NCBI RefSeq assembly: GCF_043769475.1
Contig: NZ_CP171729.1
Location: 4,092,001 to 4,156,000, forward strand
From: Allomesorhizobium sp043769475
Lineage (GTDB): Bacteria; Pseudomonadota; Alphaproteobacteria; Rhizobiales; Rhizobiaceae
Length of the DNA: 64,000 nucleotides
Reading direction: 5' to 3'
Positions 42,574 through 51,308 of the stretch are shown here, piece after piece. Position 1 is the first letter of the stretch; each line of letters starts with the position of its first letter. The notes under the pieces are model-generated. The model ran no database searches. It was not told the DNA's origin and saw nothing but the letters and a program-made list of their open reading frames with translations. The translations under genes were made by a program, and so were the position numbers.

Positions 42574-44379
42574 CTATTCCGCCGCGCCCCGGAACGCGTT
42601 GGAGCCGGTCTCGAACTGCAGTTTCGCCAGGCGGGCATAGATGCCGCCCTTCTTGACCAAGCTGTTGTGCGTGCCCTCCTCAACGATGCGGCCGGCGTCC
42701 ATGACCAGGATGCGGTCGGCCTTCAGCACGGTCGCTAGCCGGTGCGCGATGACGATGGTGGTGCGGTCCCGCATCAGCCGCTCCAGCGCCGTCTGCACCA
42801 GCGTCTCGCTCTCGGCGTCGAGCGCCGAGGTCGCCTCGTCGAGCAGCAGGATCGGTGCGTCGCGCAGGATCGCACGAGCGATCGCGACGCGCTGGCGCTG
42901 GCCGCCCGACAGCATCACGCCACGTTCGCCGACAGGAGTGTCGTAGCCATTCTCCAGCCGCTCGATGAACTCGTCGGCCAGCGCCTCGCGCGCCGCCTGC
43001 TCGATCTCGGCGTCCGTCGCGTCCGGCCTGCCGAAAGCGATGTTTTCGCGAGCGGTCCCGGCAAAGATCGTCGTGTCCTGCGGCACGATGGCGATGCGGT
43101 TGCGAACTTCCCGCGGGTCGGCTTCGCGGACATCGACGCCGTCGACCAGGATTTGTCCATATTGCGGATCGTAGAAGCGCAAGAGCAGCGAAAACACCGT
43201 GCTCTTGCCGACGCCCGAAGGTCCGACGATCGCGACCGTCTCGCCGCTCTTCACCGAAAAACTCAAGCCGTGCAGCGTCGGCAGGTCCGGGCGCGCGGGG
43301 TATGAGAAAGAAACGTCGCGGAAGTCGACTTGTCCCGTGGCCGGCGAGGGCAAAGGTTTCGGGTTTGCCGGCGCGACGATCGCCGGCTCCTCGGCCAGTA
43401 TCTCGGTCAGCCGCTCCGCCGCGCCCGCCGCCTGGCTGAGTTCCCCCCACACTTCCGAAAGCGCGCCGAGCGCGCCGGCGGCAAACACCGAATAGAGCAG
43501 GAACTGGCCGAGTGTGCCCGGCGACAGCGCGCCGGAAAGCACGTCGCGCGAGCCGAACCACAGCACGGCCACGACCGAGGAAAAAATGGTGAAGATGGCG
43601 AAGAAGGTGAGGAAGGAACGCGCGAAGACCGACGAGCGCGCCGCCATGAACGCCGTCTCGACCGCCTGGCCGAAGAGGCCGGTCACCAGCCGCTCATTTG
43701 TGAAGGCCTGCAATGTGCGCATCGAGCCGATGTGCTCGCTGGCATAGGCAGTGGCGTCGGCCAGCGTGTCCTGCGCGGCGCGCGACTTGCGCCGCACCGA
43801 GCGGCCGAAGGCGACCAGCGGCAGCACGATCAGCGGGATCGCGGCGATGACCAGGCTCGACAGTTTCGGGCTGGTCACGACCATCATGGCGACCGCGCCG
43901 AGGCCGAGGATGACGTTGCGCAACGCTATCGAGGCGGTGGCGCCGACGGCCGACTTGATCTGCGTCGTGTCAGCCGTCAGCCGCGAGACAATCTCGCCGG
44001 ACTGCGCCGTGTCGAAAAAAGCCGGCGACAGTTTCGTCACATGGGAAAACACGTCGCGGCGGAGGTCGGCCACCACGCGCTCGCCGAGCGTGATGACGAA
44101 ATAGTAGCGGCAGGCCGAGGCCAGCGCGAGGACCGCGGCAATCACCACCAGCATCGAAAAATAATTGGCGATGAATGCGGAATCCGACCCCGAGAAGCCG
44201 TGGTCGATCATGCGGCGCACAGCCATCGGCAAGGTCAGCGTTATCAGCGCGGCGGCCGTCAGCGACAAAAGCGCGCCGACGACCAGCTTGCGGTAGCGCA
44301 GAATGTAGGGGAAAAGCCGCTTCAGGGGCCGGAGCGAGCGCCTGCGCGCATCCTCAGCGCTCCTGCCGGTTTCCGCCAT
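42574..44379 (-). CDS. ABC exporter, fused membrane and ATPase domains
   Basis: A 601-residue half-transporter that should act as a homodimer. Six membrane helices (about 30-320), then the ATPase: Walker A GPSGVGKST starting at 386, Q-loop IVPQDTTIF, signature MLSGGQRQRVA and Walker B ILLLDEATSALD. The start at 44379 gives a normal length. Close to the MsbA/LmrA-type or BmrA-like multidrug/lipid exporters; the cargo is unknown. It is divergent from rpmE. Confidence 0.93.
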   Translation of the reverse strand: MAETGRSAEDARRRSLRPLKRLFPYILRYRKLVVGALLSLTAAALITLTLPMAVRRMIDHGFSGSDSAFIANYFSMLVVIAAVLALASACRYYFVITLGERVVADLRRDVFSHVTKLSPAFFDTAQSGEIVSRLTADTTQIKSAVGATASIALRNVILGLGAVAMMVVTSPKLSSLVIAAIPLIVLPLVAFGRSVRRKSRAAQDTLADATAYASEHIGSMRTLQAFTNERLVTGLFGQAVETAFMAARSSVFARSFLTFFAIFTIFSSVVAVLWFGSRDVLSGALSPGTLGQFLLYSVFAAGALGALSEVWGELSQAAGAAERLTEILAEEPAIVAPANPKPLPSPATGQVDFRDVSFSYPARPDLPTLHGLSFSVKSGETVAIVGPSGVGKSTVFSLLLRFYDPQYGQILVDGVDVREADPREVRNRIAIVPQDTTIFAGTARENIAFGRPDATDAEIEQAAREALADEFIERLENGYDTPVGERGVMLSGGQRQRVAIARAILRDAPILLLDEATSALDAESETLVQTALERLMRDRTTIVIAHRLATVLKADRILVMDAGRIVEEGTHNSLVKKGGIYARLAKLQFETGSNAFRGAAE

Positions 44380-44571
44380 GGCGTTTTTCCCTTCAGACCG
44401 TCGATATGACGGCGCCGCCCGGCCTTGTGATTCAATTTCGGCTGATGTATAGGCTCGCCGACCGTTTTTGAAGCCGTGCCTCCTCATTAGCCGCGGCTTC
44501 GAGTTTTAGAAAAGAGGCGCATCGCCGCAGGCTGCAAAGCCCAGCGCGCCGCGACAGCCAGGAACAGACCG

Positions 44572-44793
44572 ATGAAGACCGACATCCATCCCGACTACCA
44601 CAACATCAAGGTCGTCATGACCGACGGCACCGAATATACGACCCGCTCGACCTGGGGCAAGGAAGGCGACACGATGAACCTCGACATCGACCCGTCGACC
44701 CATCCGGCCTGGACCGGCGGCCAGCAGACGCTGCTCGACCGCGGCGGCCGTCTGTCGAAGTTCAAGAAGCGCTACGAAGGCCTCGGCATGTAA
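44572..44793 (+). CDS. rpmE: 50S ribosomal protein L31, zinc-free form
   Basis: A 73-residue L31. MKTDIHPDYHNIKVVMTDGTEY and RLSKFKKRYEGL are clear. The CxxC pair that binds zinc in C+ forms is missing, so this is the zinc-independent type usual in alphaproteobacteria. A strong terminator follows at 44817-44843. Confidence 0.96.
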   Translation: MKTDIHPDYHNIKVVMTDGTEYTTRSTWGKEGDTMNLDIDPSTHPAWTGGQQTLLDRGGRLSKFKKRYEGLGM

Positions 44794-44816
44794 GCCGAAC
44801 TTTCGGATCGGAATAC

Positions 44817-44843
44817 AAAACCCGCCCTCGTGGCGGGTTTTTT
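44817..44843 (+). terminator. Rho-independent terminator after rpmE
   Basis: AACCCGCC-CTCG-T-GGCGGGTT followed by T6, 25 bases past the rpmE stop. Confidence 0.9.
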
Positions 44844-45008
44844 GTTGCAGTGGTCGCGCCACTCCCATTCGTTGCGGCTTCCCCTTCTCCCCGTCATTAT
44901 ACGAGGACGCTTGCAGAATTCAGGCCAACGTTGAGCTTTGGCGACACTGCCAAATTCGGGCAGCGCACTGCCGGCTTTGGCGGCAACCGGCATGCAGGGA
45001 GACGTGAA

Positions 45009-45488
45009 ATGATCGGCGGCTGGTTTTTTGCACTAACGTTCCTCGCAGCGCTCGGCAGCGGGCTGATGGCCGGGCTGTTCTTCGTGTTCTCGGCCTTCAT
45101 GATGACGGCGCTCGCCCGCCTGCCGGCTGGACAGGGCATGGCGGCGATGCAGTCGATCAACGTCGCGATCCTCAACCCGGCCTTCGGCGCGGCGTTCTTC
45201 GGCACCGCCATCCTGTCGGCAGTGCTGGCGGTGGTCGCCGCGTTCCGGTGGAGCGATGCCGGCATGGCCTGGCTGCTCGCAGGCGGCCTGCTTTATCTCG
45301 TTGGCATCATCGCCGTCACGATGGTCTTCAACGTGCCCTTGAACGACGCGCTCGCGGCAGCCGGCGCCGACACGCCGGAGGGCGCGGCGCTTTGGACCCG
45401 CTACCTCGCCGAATGGACGGCGTGGAACCATTTGCGCACGGTGAGCGGGCTCGCCGCGCTGGCCTGCTTCATCATGGCGCTGCGGTAG
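45009..45488 (+). CDS. DUF1772 membrane protein
   Basis: A 159-residue protein with four predicted helices. It has the FSAFMMTALARLPAGQGMAAMQSIN segment and FNVPLNDALAAAGADTPEGAALWTRYLAEWTAWNHLRTVSGLAA, both typical of DUF1772 (anthrone-oxygenase-like small membrane proteins). GGGAG precedes the ATG at 45009. Function unknown; it is isolated from its neighbours by gaps on both sides. Confidence 0.85.
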   Translation: MIGGWFFALTFLAALGSGLMAGLFFVFSAFMMTALARLPAGQGMAAMQSINVAILNPAFGAAFFGTAILSAVLAVVAAFRWSDAGMAWLLAGGLLYLVGIIAVTMVFNVPLNDALAAAGADTPEGAALWTRYLAEWTAWNHLRTVSGLAALACFIMALR

Positions 45489-45560
45489 ATCGGCGGTCCG
45501 CTAACCCCGTTTACCGCACGCTGCAATCTGCGCATTCGACACCGCGCCAGGGGAAATCAG

Positions 45561-46002
45561 ATGACGGATTTCGAGATAGAGGCGGTATCTACGTTAGCCC
45601 CAACGCTCGCAGATTCCATCGCCGCCCTTATCCTGCAATTGTCCTCGTCCGCTACTGCGCCGCAAAGCGAAGACCTGCAGAGGATCGTCAGCTCTCCGGC
45701 GACGAAGCTTTTGGTGGCAAGATCGGGAGACGCCGTGATGGGTATGCTGACGCTTGCCGTTTTCCATGTTCCAACCGGAGCACGCGCAATTATCGAGGAC
45801 GTGGTGGTCGACGAGCGCCATCGGGGGACAGGGCATTGCGGCTGCCCTTGTGCAAGAGGCGCTGGCCCGGGCGCAGGCTGCCGGGGCCAGGACGGTGGAC
45901 CTGACCTCAAGGCCGTCGCGTGAAGCCGCCAACAGGCTCTATCGAAAGCTTGGTTTTGAGAAGCGGGAGACTAATGTCTACCGCTTCTCCCTCGGGAAAT
46001 AG
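45561..46002 (+). pseudogene. GNAT-family acetyltransferase, frameshifted
   Basis: Frame 1 (from ATG 45561) encodes IEDVVVDERHRG and then runs into an unrelated tail. From about 45828 the other frame continues the family pattern with GQGIAAALVQEALARAQAAGA, NRLYRKLGFEKRETNVYRF to a stop at 46002. A run of five G (45823-45827) sits at the break. Removing one G restores RHRGQGIA, the acetyl-CoA-binding motif. Either a genuine recent frameshift, programmed or phase-variable slippage, or a sequencing error. Confidence 0.85.
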
Positions 46003-46305
46003 TCAGGATGGATCTTTGGCTTTGTGGCCGACGCGATCGGCATGGCCGAGGTCGCGGCCCGGATCGATGATATTGCGGACCAGTTGCTTGAGCGCCGCCG
46101 CATCGGGAAATCCGCCGTCACGCTTGCGGTCCCAGACCAGGTGCTCATCGCATGTGATGGTGAAGATGCCGCCGGTGCCCGGCACGAGCGCGACTTCGCC
46201 GAGTTCCGTGCCGAAGGTCGACAGCAGTTCCTGCGCCATCCACCCGGCCCTCAAGAGCCACATGCATTGCGTGCAGTAGGTGATGCGGATGATGGGAGAA
46301 TTCAT
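46003..46305 (-). CDS. SelT/SelW/SelH (Rdx) family protein
   Basis: A 100-residue thioredoxin-like protein with CTQC at C11-C14 near the start (IRITYCTQCMWLLRAGWMAQELL) and GTGGIFTI(T)CDEHLVWDRK, the pattern of bacterial Rdx/SelW-like redox proteins with a Cys-x-x-Cys in place of Cys-x-x-Sec. Its redox partner is unknown. It converges with the broken GNAT gene. Confidence 0.85.
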   Translation of the reverse strand: MNSPIIRITYCTQCMWLLRAGWMAQELLSTFGTELGEVALVPGTGGIFTITCDEHLVWDRKRDGGFPDAAALKQLVRNIIDPGRDLGHADRVGHKAKDPS

Positions 46306-46353
46306 ATCGAAGAGCCTCCAGCTAGGGGCGCGTTGGAATTCAGGTCAGGCCGA

Positions 46354-46440
46354 GCCGAAAAATGATGGATTTCGAGAACCGGAGCGGAGCGTAGATTCAA
46401 GTACGTGAGCACCTGAAGCGCAGAAAGCCATCATTTGCAG
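46354..46440. repeat. Imperfect inverted repeat between SelW-like gene and yebC
   Basis: AAATGATGG (46360-46368) and CCATCATTT (46428-46436) bracket a region whose inner parts also roughly mirror each other (GGAGCGGAGCGTA.. / ..ACGTGAGCACC). It looks like a dispersed intergenic repeat. Limits are approximate. Confidence 0.5.
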
Positions 46441-46468
46441 GCCGGCATGGCGTGAATAACAGCGTGCC

Positions 46469-47218
46469 CTACGCCGCGCTGAGCTTGGCCATCGTTTCTT
46501 CGTCGACCTCGAAATTGGCGTAGACGTTCTGCACGTCGTCGTCATCCTCGAGGGTGGCGACAAGCTTCAGGATCGATTGCGCGCGATCCTCGTCGACCGG
46601 GATGTTGTTCTGCGGCTTCCATATCACCTTCACCGAATTTGCCTCGCCGAGCGACGCTTCCAGCGCCTTCGACACCTCACCGAGACTTTCGAAGGCGCAG
46701 ATGATGGTGTGGCCGTCCTCGTCCGACTGCACATCGTCGGCGCCGGCCTCGATCGCCGCGTCCATCACCTTCTCGGCGCTGCCGGCCTTCGCCGGATAGA
46801 CAATCTCGCCGACGCGGTCCCACATGAACGACACCGAGCCGGTTTCGCCCAGCGCGCCGCCGGCCTTGGTGAAGGCTGCGCGCACATTCGACGCCGAGCG
46901 GTTGCGGTTGTCGGTCAGCACCTCGACGATCACCGCCACGCCGCCGGGGCCATAACCCTCGTAACGCACCTCTTCATAGGTGTCGGCATCGCCGCCCACG
47001 GCCTTGTTGATGGCGCGCTGGATGTTGTCCTTGGGCATGGATTCGGCCTTGGCGTTCTGTACCGCCAGCCTGAGGCGCGGGTTCATCGCCGGGTCGGGAA
47101 GCCCCTGCTTGGCGGCCACGGTGATCTCGCGCGCCAGCTTGGAAAACATTTTCGACCGCACCGCGTCCTGACGACCCTTGCGGTGCATGATGTTCTTGAA
47201 TTGTGAATGGCCGGCCAT
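46469..47218 (-). CDS. YebC/PmpR-family transcriptional regulator
   Basis: A 249-residue YebC-family protein. MAGHSQFKNIMHRKGRQDAVRSKMFSKLAREITVAAKQGLPDPAMNPRLRLAVQNAKAESMPKDNIQRAI is the family start, and YEGYGPGGVAVIVEVLTDNRNR follows. It is a DNA-binding or ribosome-rescue-related regulator (some members promote polyproline translation). ATG 47218 has an AAAAGGGG site. Usually yebC is beside ruvC; here it is 23 kb away. No reason to doubt the call. Confidence 0.95.
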   Translation of the reverse strand: MAGHSQFKNIMHRKGRQDAVRSKMFSKLAREITVAAKQGLPDPAMNPRLRLAVQNAKAESMPKDNIQRAINKAVGGDADTYEEVRYEGYGPGGVAVIVEVLTDNRNRSASNVRAAFTKAGGALGETGSVSFMWDRVGEIVYPAKAGSAEKVMDAAIEAGADDVQSDEDGHTIICAFESLGEVSKALEASLGEANSVKVIWKPQNNIPVDEDRAQSILKLVATLEDDDDVQNVYANFEVDEETMAKLSAA

Positions 47219-47404
47219 GGAGCCCCTTTTGGTCGTTATGCGGCTATCTGGAATGGCGGCGCTTATAGATAAAATGCCTGCAAAGGTCCAGCCGGAGCTT
47301 GGATGCAGCGCTCGCGAAAATGTGACCCGCACCGGCACCGGCGGCGCTCGCCATGCCGCGATCAGTTGCTAGGCTGTCGCGACGCCCGCCACGGGGAGAC
47401 CGCC

Positions 47405-48214
47405 ATGCCAGCCTTGCGCCTTCTTGCCGCCTGCCTCGCCGCGTTCCTCGCGCTTGCCGCGCCGGCTCACGCTCAGGACGACCCGCCGCCGAGCCGCTGC
47501 GTCGCGATCGCCCAAGCCATCCCGAACGTCACCTATGCCAATTTCACCCCCGCCCAGGCGGTTTCGGAAGGCGAGGTGTCCATCACCTATGCCGGGCACT
47601 CGACCTACATCATCGAGACGCCGGCTGGCGTCCGGATCGCCACCGATTTTTCCGGCGTTTACGGCTCCGACCCGCTCCCGCGCGTAGTCACCATGAACAA
47701 GGCGCACCGCACCCATTTCACCGATTTTCCGGACGATGGGATCGAATATGTGCTGCGCGGCTGGAACCCGGACGGCGGCCCGGCAAGGCACGCGCTCGTA
47801 GTCGACGACGTCTATATCCGCAGCGTCCCGACCGACATTCGCGGGCCCGCCGACCTCGGCAAGGACGGCAATTCGATCTTCATCTTCGAGGTCGCCGGCC
47901 TCTGCATCGGCCATCTCGGCCACCTCCACCACCGGCTTGAGGACGCGCATTACGGCGCGATCGGCCGGCTCGACGTGGTGATGGCGCCGGTCGACGGCGG
48001 CATGACGCTGTCGCTCGACGCCATGACCGAGATCACCGAGCGGCTCTATTCGTCGGTGGTGCTGCCCATGCACCGCCACTCCACTCCCATCGGCGAATTC
48101 CTGGGCAGGCTCGGCGAAGGCTTTGCCGTCGAGTTCCGCGACAGCCGTTCGCTGACGCTATCGCTGCGCACGCTGCCGGACCGGCCGACCATCATCGTGC
48201 TGGAAGGAGTCTGA
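47405..48214 (+). CDS. Secreted MBL-fold (UlaG-like) metal hydrolase
   Basis: A 269-residue protein with signal peptide (cleavage after AHA at 23). VSITYAGHSTYIIETPAGVRIATDFSG, FEVAGLCIGHLGHLHHRLEDAH and MAPVDGGMTLSLD are the MBL-fold elements of the periplasmic/UlaG-like subgroup. Start ATG 47405 behind GGGGAG. Its 3' end overlaps on the opposite strand with the C-terminal extension of the phosphoesterase gene. Function unknown. Confidence 0.83.
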   Translation: MPALRLLAACLAAFLALAAPAHAQDDPPPSRCVAIAQAIPNVTYANFTPAQAVSEGEVSITYAGHSTYIIETPAGVRIATDFSGVYGSDPLPRVVTMNKAHRTHFTDFPDDGIEYVLRGWNPDGGPARHALVVDDVYIRSVPTDIRGPADLGKDGNSIFIFEVAGLCIGHLGHLHHRLEDAHYGAIGRLDVVMAPVDGGMTLSLDAMTEITERLYSSVVLPMHRHSTPIGEFLGRLGEGFAVEFRDSRSLTLSLRTLPDRPTIIVLEGV

Positions 48215-48732
48215 ACTCGAACACTACGCGGACATCCGTGCCCGCCGCCCCGGAGCAGCGTGTCGAGCGTGACCGGCCGGAAATCCCAGGCATCGACGCC
48301 AACATCATGCTGGCGGGGAACAGGCTTCAGCCTGCCATGCGAATGGCCATGCAGATTGATCGAACCCTTGCCCATCTGGTTCCACGTGCGGAACGGATAA
48401 TGGCAAAGGATGAGCAGCTTCCCGTCGACCGTCATTTCGGCATAGTGCTGGGTGCTGGCCCAGCCGCTGGCCGATATCGTTGCCTCGTCGTCATTGTTGC
48501 CGATGATCAGGTGCTTGCGTCCGTTGAGGACCGAGAGAAGCACATCCGCACGGCTCTTCCCGCTTCCCCTGGTGAAATCCCCGAGGTGCCAAACCTCGTC
48601 CTCGGGTCCCACCGTGTCATTCCAGTAGCCGATCAGCGCCTCGTCGTGCTCCGCGATAGAGCGGAACGGCCTGCGGTCGATGCGCAGCACCCTGGAATCG
48701 CCAAAATGGGTATCGCCGGTGAAGAACAGCAT
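48046..48732 (-). CDS. Calcineurin-like metallophosphoesterase, extended C-terminus
   Basis: A 228-residue protein. MLFFTGDTHFGD, HLGDFTRG, LIIGNNDD, CHYPFRTWN and INLHGHSHG give the full set of metal ligands (D7, H9, D52, N80, H111, H129, H131 region). The family usually ends near the VGVDAWDFRPVTL segment (about 156), so the last 60-odd residues are unusual; they are encoded antisense to the end of the MBL gene (48046-48214). The extension is low-complexity Ser/Arg/Pro rich and may not be conserved. Substrate unknown. Confidence 0.83.
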   Translation of the reverse strand: MLFFTGDTHFGDSRVLRIDRRPFRSIAEHDEALIGYWNDTVGPEDEVWHLGDFTRGSGKSRADVLLSVLNGRKHLIIGNNDDEATISASGWASTQHYAEMTVDGKLLILCHYPFRTWNQMGKGSINLHGHSHGRLKPVPRQHDVGVDAWDFRPVTLDTLLRGGGHGCPRSVRVQTPSSTMMVGRSGSVRSDSVSERLSRNSTAKPSPSLPRNSPMGVEWRCMGSTTDE

Positions 48733-48854
48733 TTGTACCCCCGCTCTCGCGATCGAAGCTGTCAGCGGCAATGTAGGCGAAGCCGGGCTGAGGGACAGAT
48801 CGAGCGAGCGCCGAATCCCTCCTGCCATTTCCGGCGGGAGGGATTCGCAAGCGC

Positions 48855-49562
48855 TTACGCCGCAAGCCGCGGGTTCAGCTCGTCGAGCGTGATGTGGCCA
48901 CGGAAGCCGCCGCTGCTCGTGGCCGGGTTCTCGTCCTCGATGGCATGGGCGAAGATCACGCCCGGATCGGCCTCCAGCTTCTGCATATGCCGGTGCAGGC
49001 GCGGATATTCCTTGCGGAGATCGAACAAGCCGAGATCCTCGCCCCAGCGCGCTATGCCGATGAAATAGGCGTCGGCCAGGCTCTTGGCGTCGCCGCCGGC
49101 CAGCCACTCCCGACCGTCGAGCAGATCCTGCAGATGCGCGTAGCTGCGCGCCGCCTTGTCGCGGGCGAGCGACCGCAGCACCTGACGGTTCGGATCGCCC
49201 TCGGCCAGTTTGTAGGCCGTCCAGCCCGGCGAGAAGGCCGAGTGGAAGGTGGTGTGGAGATAGGCGAGCACGCTGTTCAGCCGGTCGAATTCCGGCGTGC
49301 CTTGCGCGAAGCCGAGCTTCCGTTCGAGTTTGCGCGCGCCGATATTGTGCATGATGGCGAAGCTTTCGGTGAGCGCGCGGCCATCCTCCAGAAGAAGCGC
49401 CGGCGTCTCGCCGAGCGGGCTGACTCGGGCGAAGGCTTCGCCTTCCGGCTTGGACATCATGTCGATGCGGCACAGCCGGTAGGGCTCGCCCAACCATTCG
49501 AGGGCGACGATCGATCCGAACGAGCAGCCATGCGGCACGCCGTAGAAGAGCACAGGTTCCAT
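48855..49562 (-). CDS. Glutathione S-transferase
   Basis: A 235-residue cytosolic GST. LFYGVPHGCSFGSIVALEWLGEPY is the N-terminal thioredoxin-like domain with a conserved S/C at the glutathione site, SPLGETPALLLEDGRALTESFAI supplies the cis-Pro and the E-S glutathione contacts, and the C-terminal helical domain follows (SLADAYFIGIARWGEDL). It is divergent from an HxlR-type regulator, so it is probably inducible. Substrate unknown. Confidence 0.88.
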   Translation of the reverse strand: MEPVLFYGVPHGCSFGSIVALEWLGEPYRLCRIDMMSKPEGEAFARVSPLGETPALLLEDGRALTESFAIMHNIGARKLERKLGFAQGTPEFDRLNSVLAYLHTTFHSAFSPGWTAYKLAEGDPNRQVLRSLARDKAARSYAHLQDLLDGREWLAGGDAKSLADAYFIGIARWGEDLGLFDLRKEYPRLHRHMQKLEADPGVIFAHAIEDENPATSSGGFRGHITLDELNPRLAA

Positions 49563-49639
49563 GGTTATTCCTTTCGATTGCGAACCGCGTCCGGATTGGC
49601 GGCGCGGCGTCGCTGAAACCTATGCAATACTTGATTGTG

Positions 49640-49670
49640 GGCAAGTACCGACTATAAAGTAAGGTACCTA
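49640..49670. promoter_or_regulatory. Possible HxlR operator between GST and regulator
   Basis: GTACC words and the palindrome AGGTACCT (49662-49669) lie in the 134-base region between the divergent GST and HxlR genes, near an AT-rich TATAAAG. Placement fits autoregulated HxlR operators, but the dyad is short and this is tentative. Confidence 0.35.
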
Positions 49671-49696
49671 CCTGGGCGTAAGTATTGAGGAAAACC

Positions 49697-50038
49697 ATGG
49701 CAAAAAAACTTGCGGAAAGCTGCGGTCTCGGCCCCGCTTTTTCGGTCATCGGCGGCAAATGGAAGGCGCTGATCCTGTGGCTGGTCCGCACTGAGCCGCG
49801 CCGCTTCGGCGAGTTGAAGCGGCTCGTGCCCGACATCAGCGAAAAAATGCTGATCCAGCAGTTGAGGGAAATGGAGGCGCATGGCCTGGTCCACCGCAAG
49901 GTGTTCCACGAAGTCCCGCCGCGCGTCGAATATTCCGCCACGCCGCTCGGCGTCTCGCTCGACGACGCGCTGGTTCCGCTCGCCGAATGGGGCAAGCAGC
50001 ACGCCGACGGCATCGGCGCTCAGCAGGCCGCGGAATAG
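49697..50038 (+). CDS. HxlR-family transcriptional regulator
   Basis: A 113-residue winged-helix regulator. FSVIGGKWKALILWLV, RRFGELKRLVPDISEKMLIQQLREMEAHGLVHR and VEYSATPLGVSL are the complete HxlR pattern. ATG 49697 behind GAGGAAAA; an in-frame TTG 4 codons earlier is not preferred. Divergent from the GST gene and likely its regulator. HxlR proteins commonly sense electrophiles or redox signals; signal here unknown. Confidence 0.9.
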   Translation: MAKKLAESCGLGPAFSVIGGKWKALILWLVRTEPRRFGELKRLVPDISEKMLIQQLREMEAHGLVHRKVFHEVPPRVEYSATPLGVSLDDALVPLAEWGKQHADGIGAQQAAE

Positions 50039-50044
50039 AGGACC

Positions 50045-50368
50045 CTAGCCTTCCAGGTCGGCCTTCAGCCGGTCCAGTATGCTCATTGCATGCGCCGCAT
50101 ACTCGCTGATCCAGCGGTCGTGGATAGCCTTGATCGGCATCGAGTTCAGGTGGTTCCAGCGCTCGCGCCCCTCGCGCCTGACGACGATCAGGTCCGCCTC
50201 TTCCAGCACTTTCAGATGCTGCATCACCGTGCACCGGTCCATCTCCGGAAAAGCGTCGCACAGCATCCCCGTCGTGCGCGGCTCCTCCTTCAGTGCATCG
50301 AGCATCGCCCGACGCTTGTGATTGGCCAGCGCCTTGAAAACGCCGTCCTCTTTCGATTCGCTTGACAT
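50045..50368 (-). CDS. ArsR-family regulator (SRPBCC-associated type)
   Basis: A 107-residue winged-helix regulator. FKALANHKRRAMLDALKEEPRTTGMLCDAFPEMDRCTVMQHLKVLEEADLIVVRREGRERWNHLNSMPIKAIHDRW is typical of ArsR members that lie beside AHSA1/SRPBCC genes. It lacks the ELCVCDL metal box, so it probably does not sense metals. It is divergent from an SRPBCC gene, and an operator palindrome overlaps its start codon. Confidence 0.9.
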   Translation of the reverse strand: MSSESKEDGVFKALANHKRRAMLDALKEEPRTTGMLCDAFPEMDRCTVMQHLKVLEEADLIVVRREGRERWNHLNSMPIKAIHDRWISEYAAHAMSILDRLKADLEG

Positions 50369-50386
50369 GTTATATTTTTATAACAT
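50367..50386. promoter_or_regulatory. ArsR operator palindrome over its own start codon
   Basis: A perfect 8-4-8 dyad, ATGTTATA-TTTT-TATAACAT, in the 52-base gap between arsR-type gene and SRPBCC gene. The left arm includes the regulator's start codon (complement of 50366-50368). AT-rich in GC-rich surroundings. Binding here would block both divergent promoters. Confidence 0.75.
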
Positions 50387-50420
50387 AATACGGCGAAGAA
50401 ACAAGCGAGGAGTTGTGGAT

Positions 50421-50906
50421 ATGTCTATCGGATTCATGGTTTCGGGGCGCATCGGCAAGCCGGTGGCAGAAGTGTTCGACGCCGTGGTCAATCCGGCCAA
50501 GCTCAGCGGTTATTTCACCACGCTTGGCGGCGCCAGCGCTCCGCTGGTCGCCGGCACGACCGTGACGTGGTGGGGGCAGGTGCCCGTCGAGGTCGACGAG
50601 GTGGAGGCCGAAAAGCGCATCGTGCTGCGTTGGGATGGCAGCGGCCCGGAGGTCAAGCCGCCCTACCAGACCCGTATCGAGATGAATTTCGAACCGCTTG
50701 ATGACGGCGGCACCTTCGTCACCATCGCCGAATCCGGCTGGCGTGAGGACGACGCCGGCCGGAAGGCGTCCTACGGCAACTGCGAGGGCTGGTCGCAGAT
50801 GCTCTCCTGCATGAAGGCCTATGTCGAATACGGCATCAACCTTCGGGAAGGTTTCTATCCCAGCGAAATGCGCGGCGAACTGCCGACTTCGAGCGAACGC
50901 AAATAA
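50421..50906 (+). CDS. SRPBCC/AHSA1-family protein
   Basis: A 161-residue START-like (SRPBCC) protein. MVSGRIGKPVAEVFDAVVNPAKLSGYFTTLGG and GTFVTIAESGW with NCEGWSQMLSCMKAYVEYG are typical of AHSA1/YwrF-like proteins often regulated by ArsR partners. It would bind a small hydrophobic ligand; the ligand is unknown. First gene of a three-gene operon; ATG 50421 behind GAGGAG. Confidence 0.88.
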   Translation: MSIGFMVSGRIGKPVAEVFDAVVNPAKLSGYFTTLGGASAPLVAGTTVTWWGQVPVEVDEVEAEKRIVLRWDGSGPEVKPPYQTRIEMNFEPLDDGGTFVTIAESGWREDDAGRKASYGNCEGWSQMLSCMKAYVEYGINLREGFYPSEMRGELPTSSERK

Positions 50907-50920
50907 GCGGGAGAGAAGCA

Positions 50921-51283
50921 ATGACCGCGAAGATCAGGGGCGGCATCAACATCGCCATGAAGGTGCCGCCGCACCAGTACGAAGCGACGATAGCCTTCTA
51001 CCGCGACGTCATCGGCCTGAAACCGTTCACCGCCAAGGCGCCGGCGATCGGTTTCGAACTCGGCCCCAACCGGCTGTGGATCGACGAAGCGCCGATGATG
51101 AGCCAGGCGGAAGTCTGGCTCGAGCTCTTCACCGACGATTTTCCGGCCGCCACCGACCATCTCGCCAATGCAGGGGTCGTTCGCTGCGATGCGATCGAGG
51201 CGCTGGGCGAGGGTTTTAGGGGCGGCTGGATCGTCAACCCTGCCAACATCGTGCATTTGGTGCGCGAACCCGACGCGTGGTGA
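50921..51283 (+). CDS. Glyoxalase/VOC-domain protein
   Basis: A 120-residue VOC protein. INIAMKVPPHQYEATIAFYRDVIGLKPF, ELGPNRLWIDEAP and WLELFTDDFPAATDHLANAGV are the paired beta-alpha-beta modules. It is the second gene of the operon (14-base gap), between two SRPBCC genes. Activity unknown; VOC proteins include lyases, dioxygenases and resistance proteins. Confidence 0.87.
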   Translation: MTAKIRGGINIAMKVPPHQYEATIAFYRDVIGLKPFTAKAPAIGFELGPNRLWIDEAPMMSQAEVWLELFTDDFPAATDHLANAGVVRCDAIEALGEGFRGGWIVNPANIVHLVREPDAW

Positions 51284-51308
51284 CGGTCACAATCAGGAAG
51301 GAAACGAC

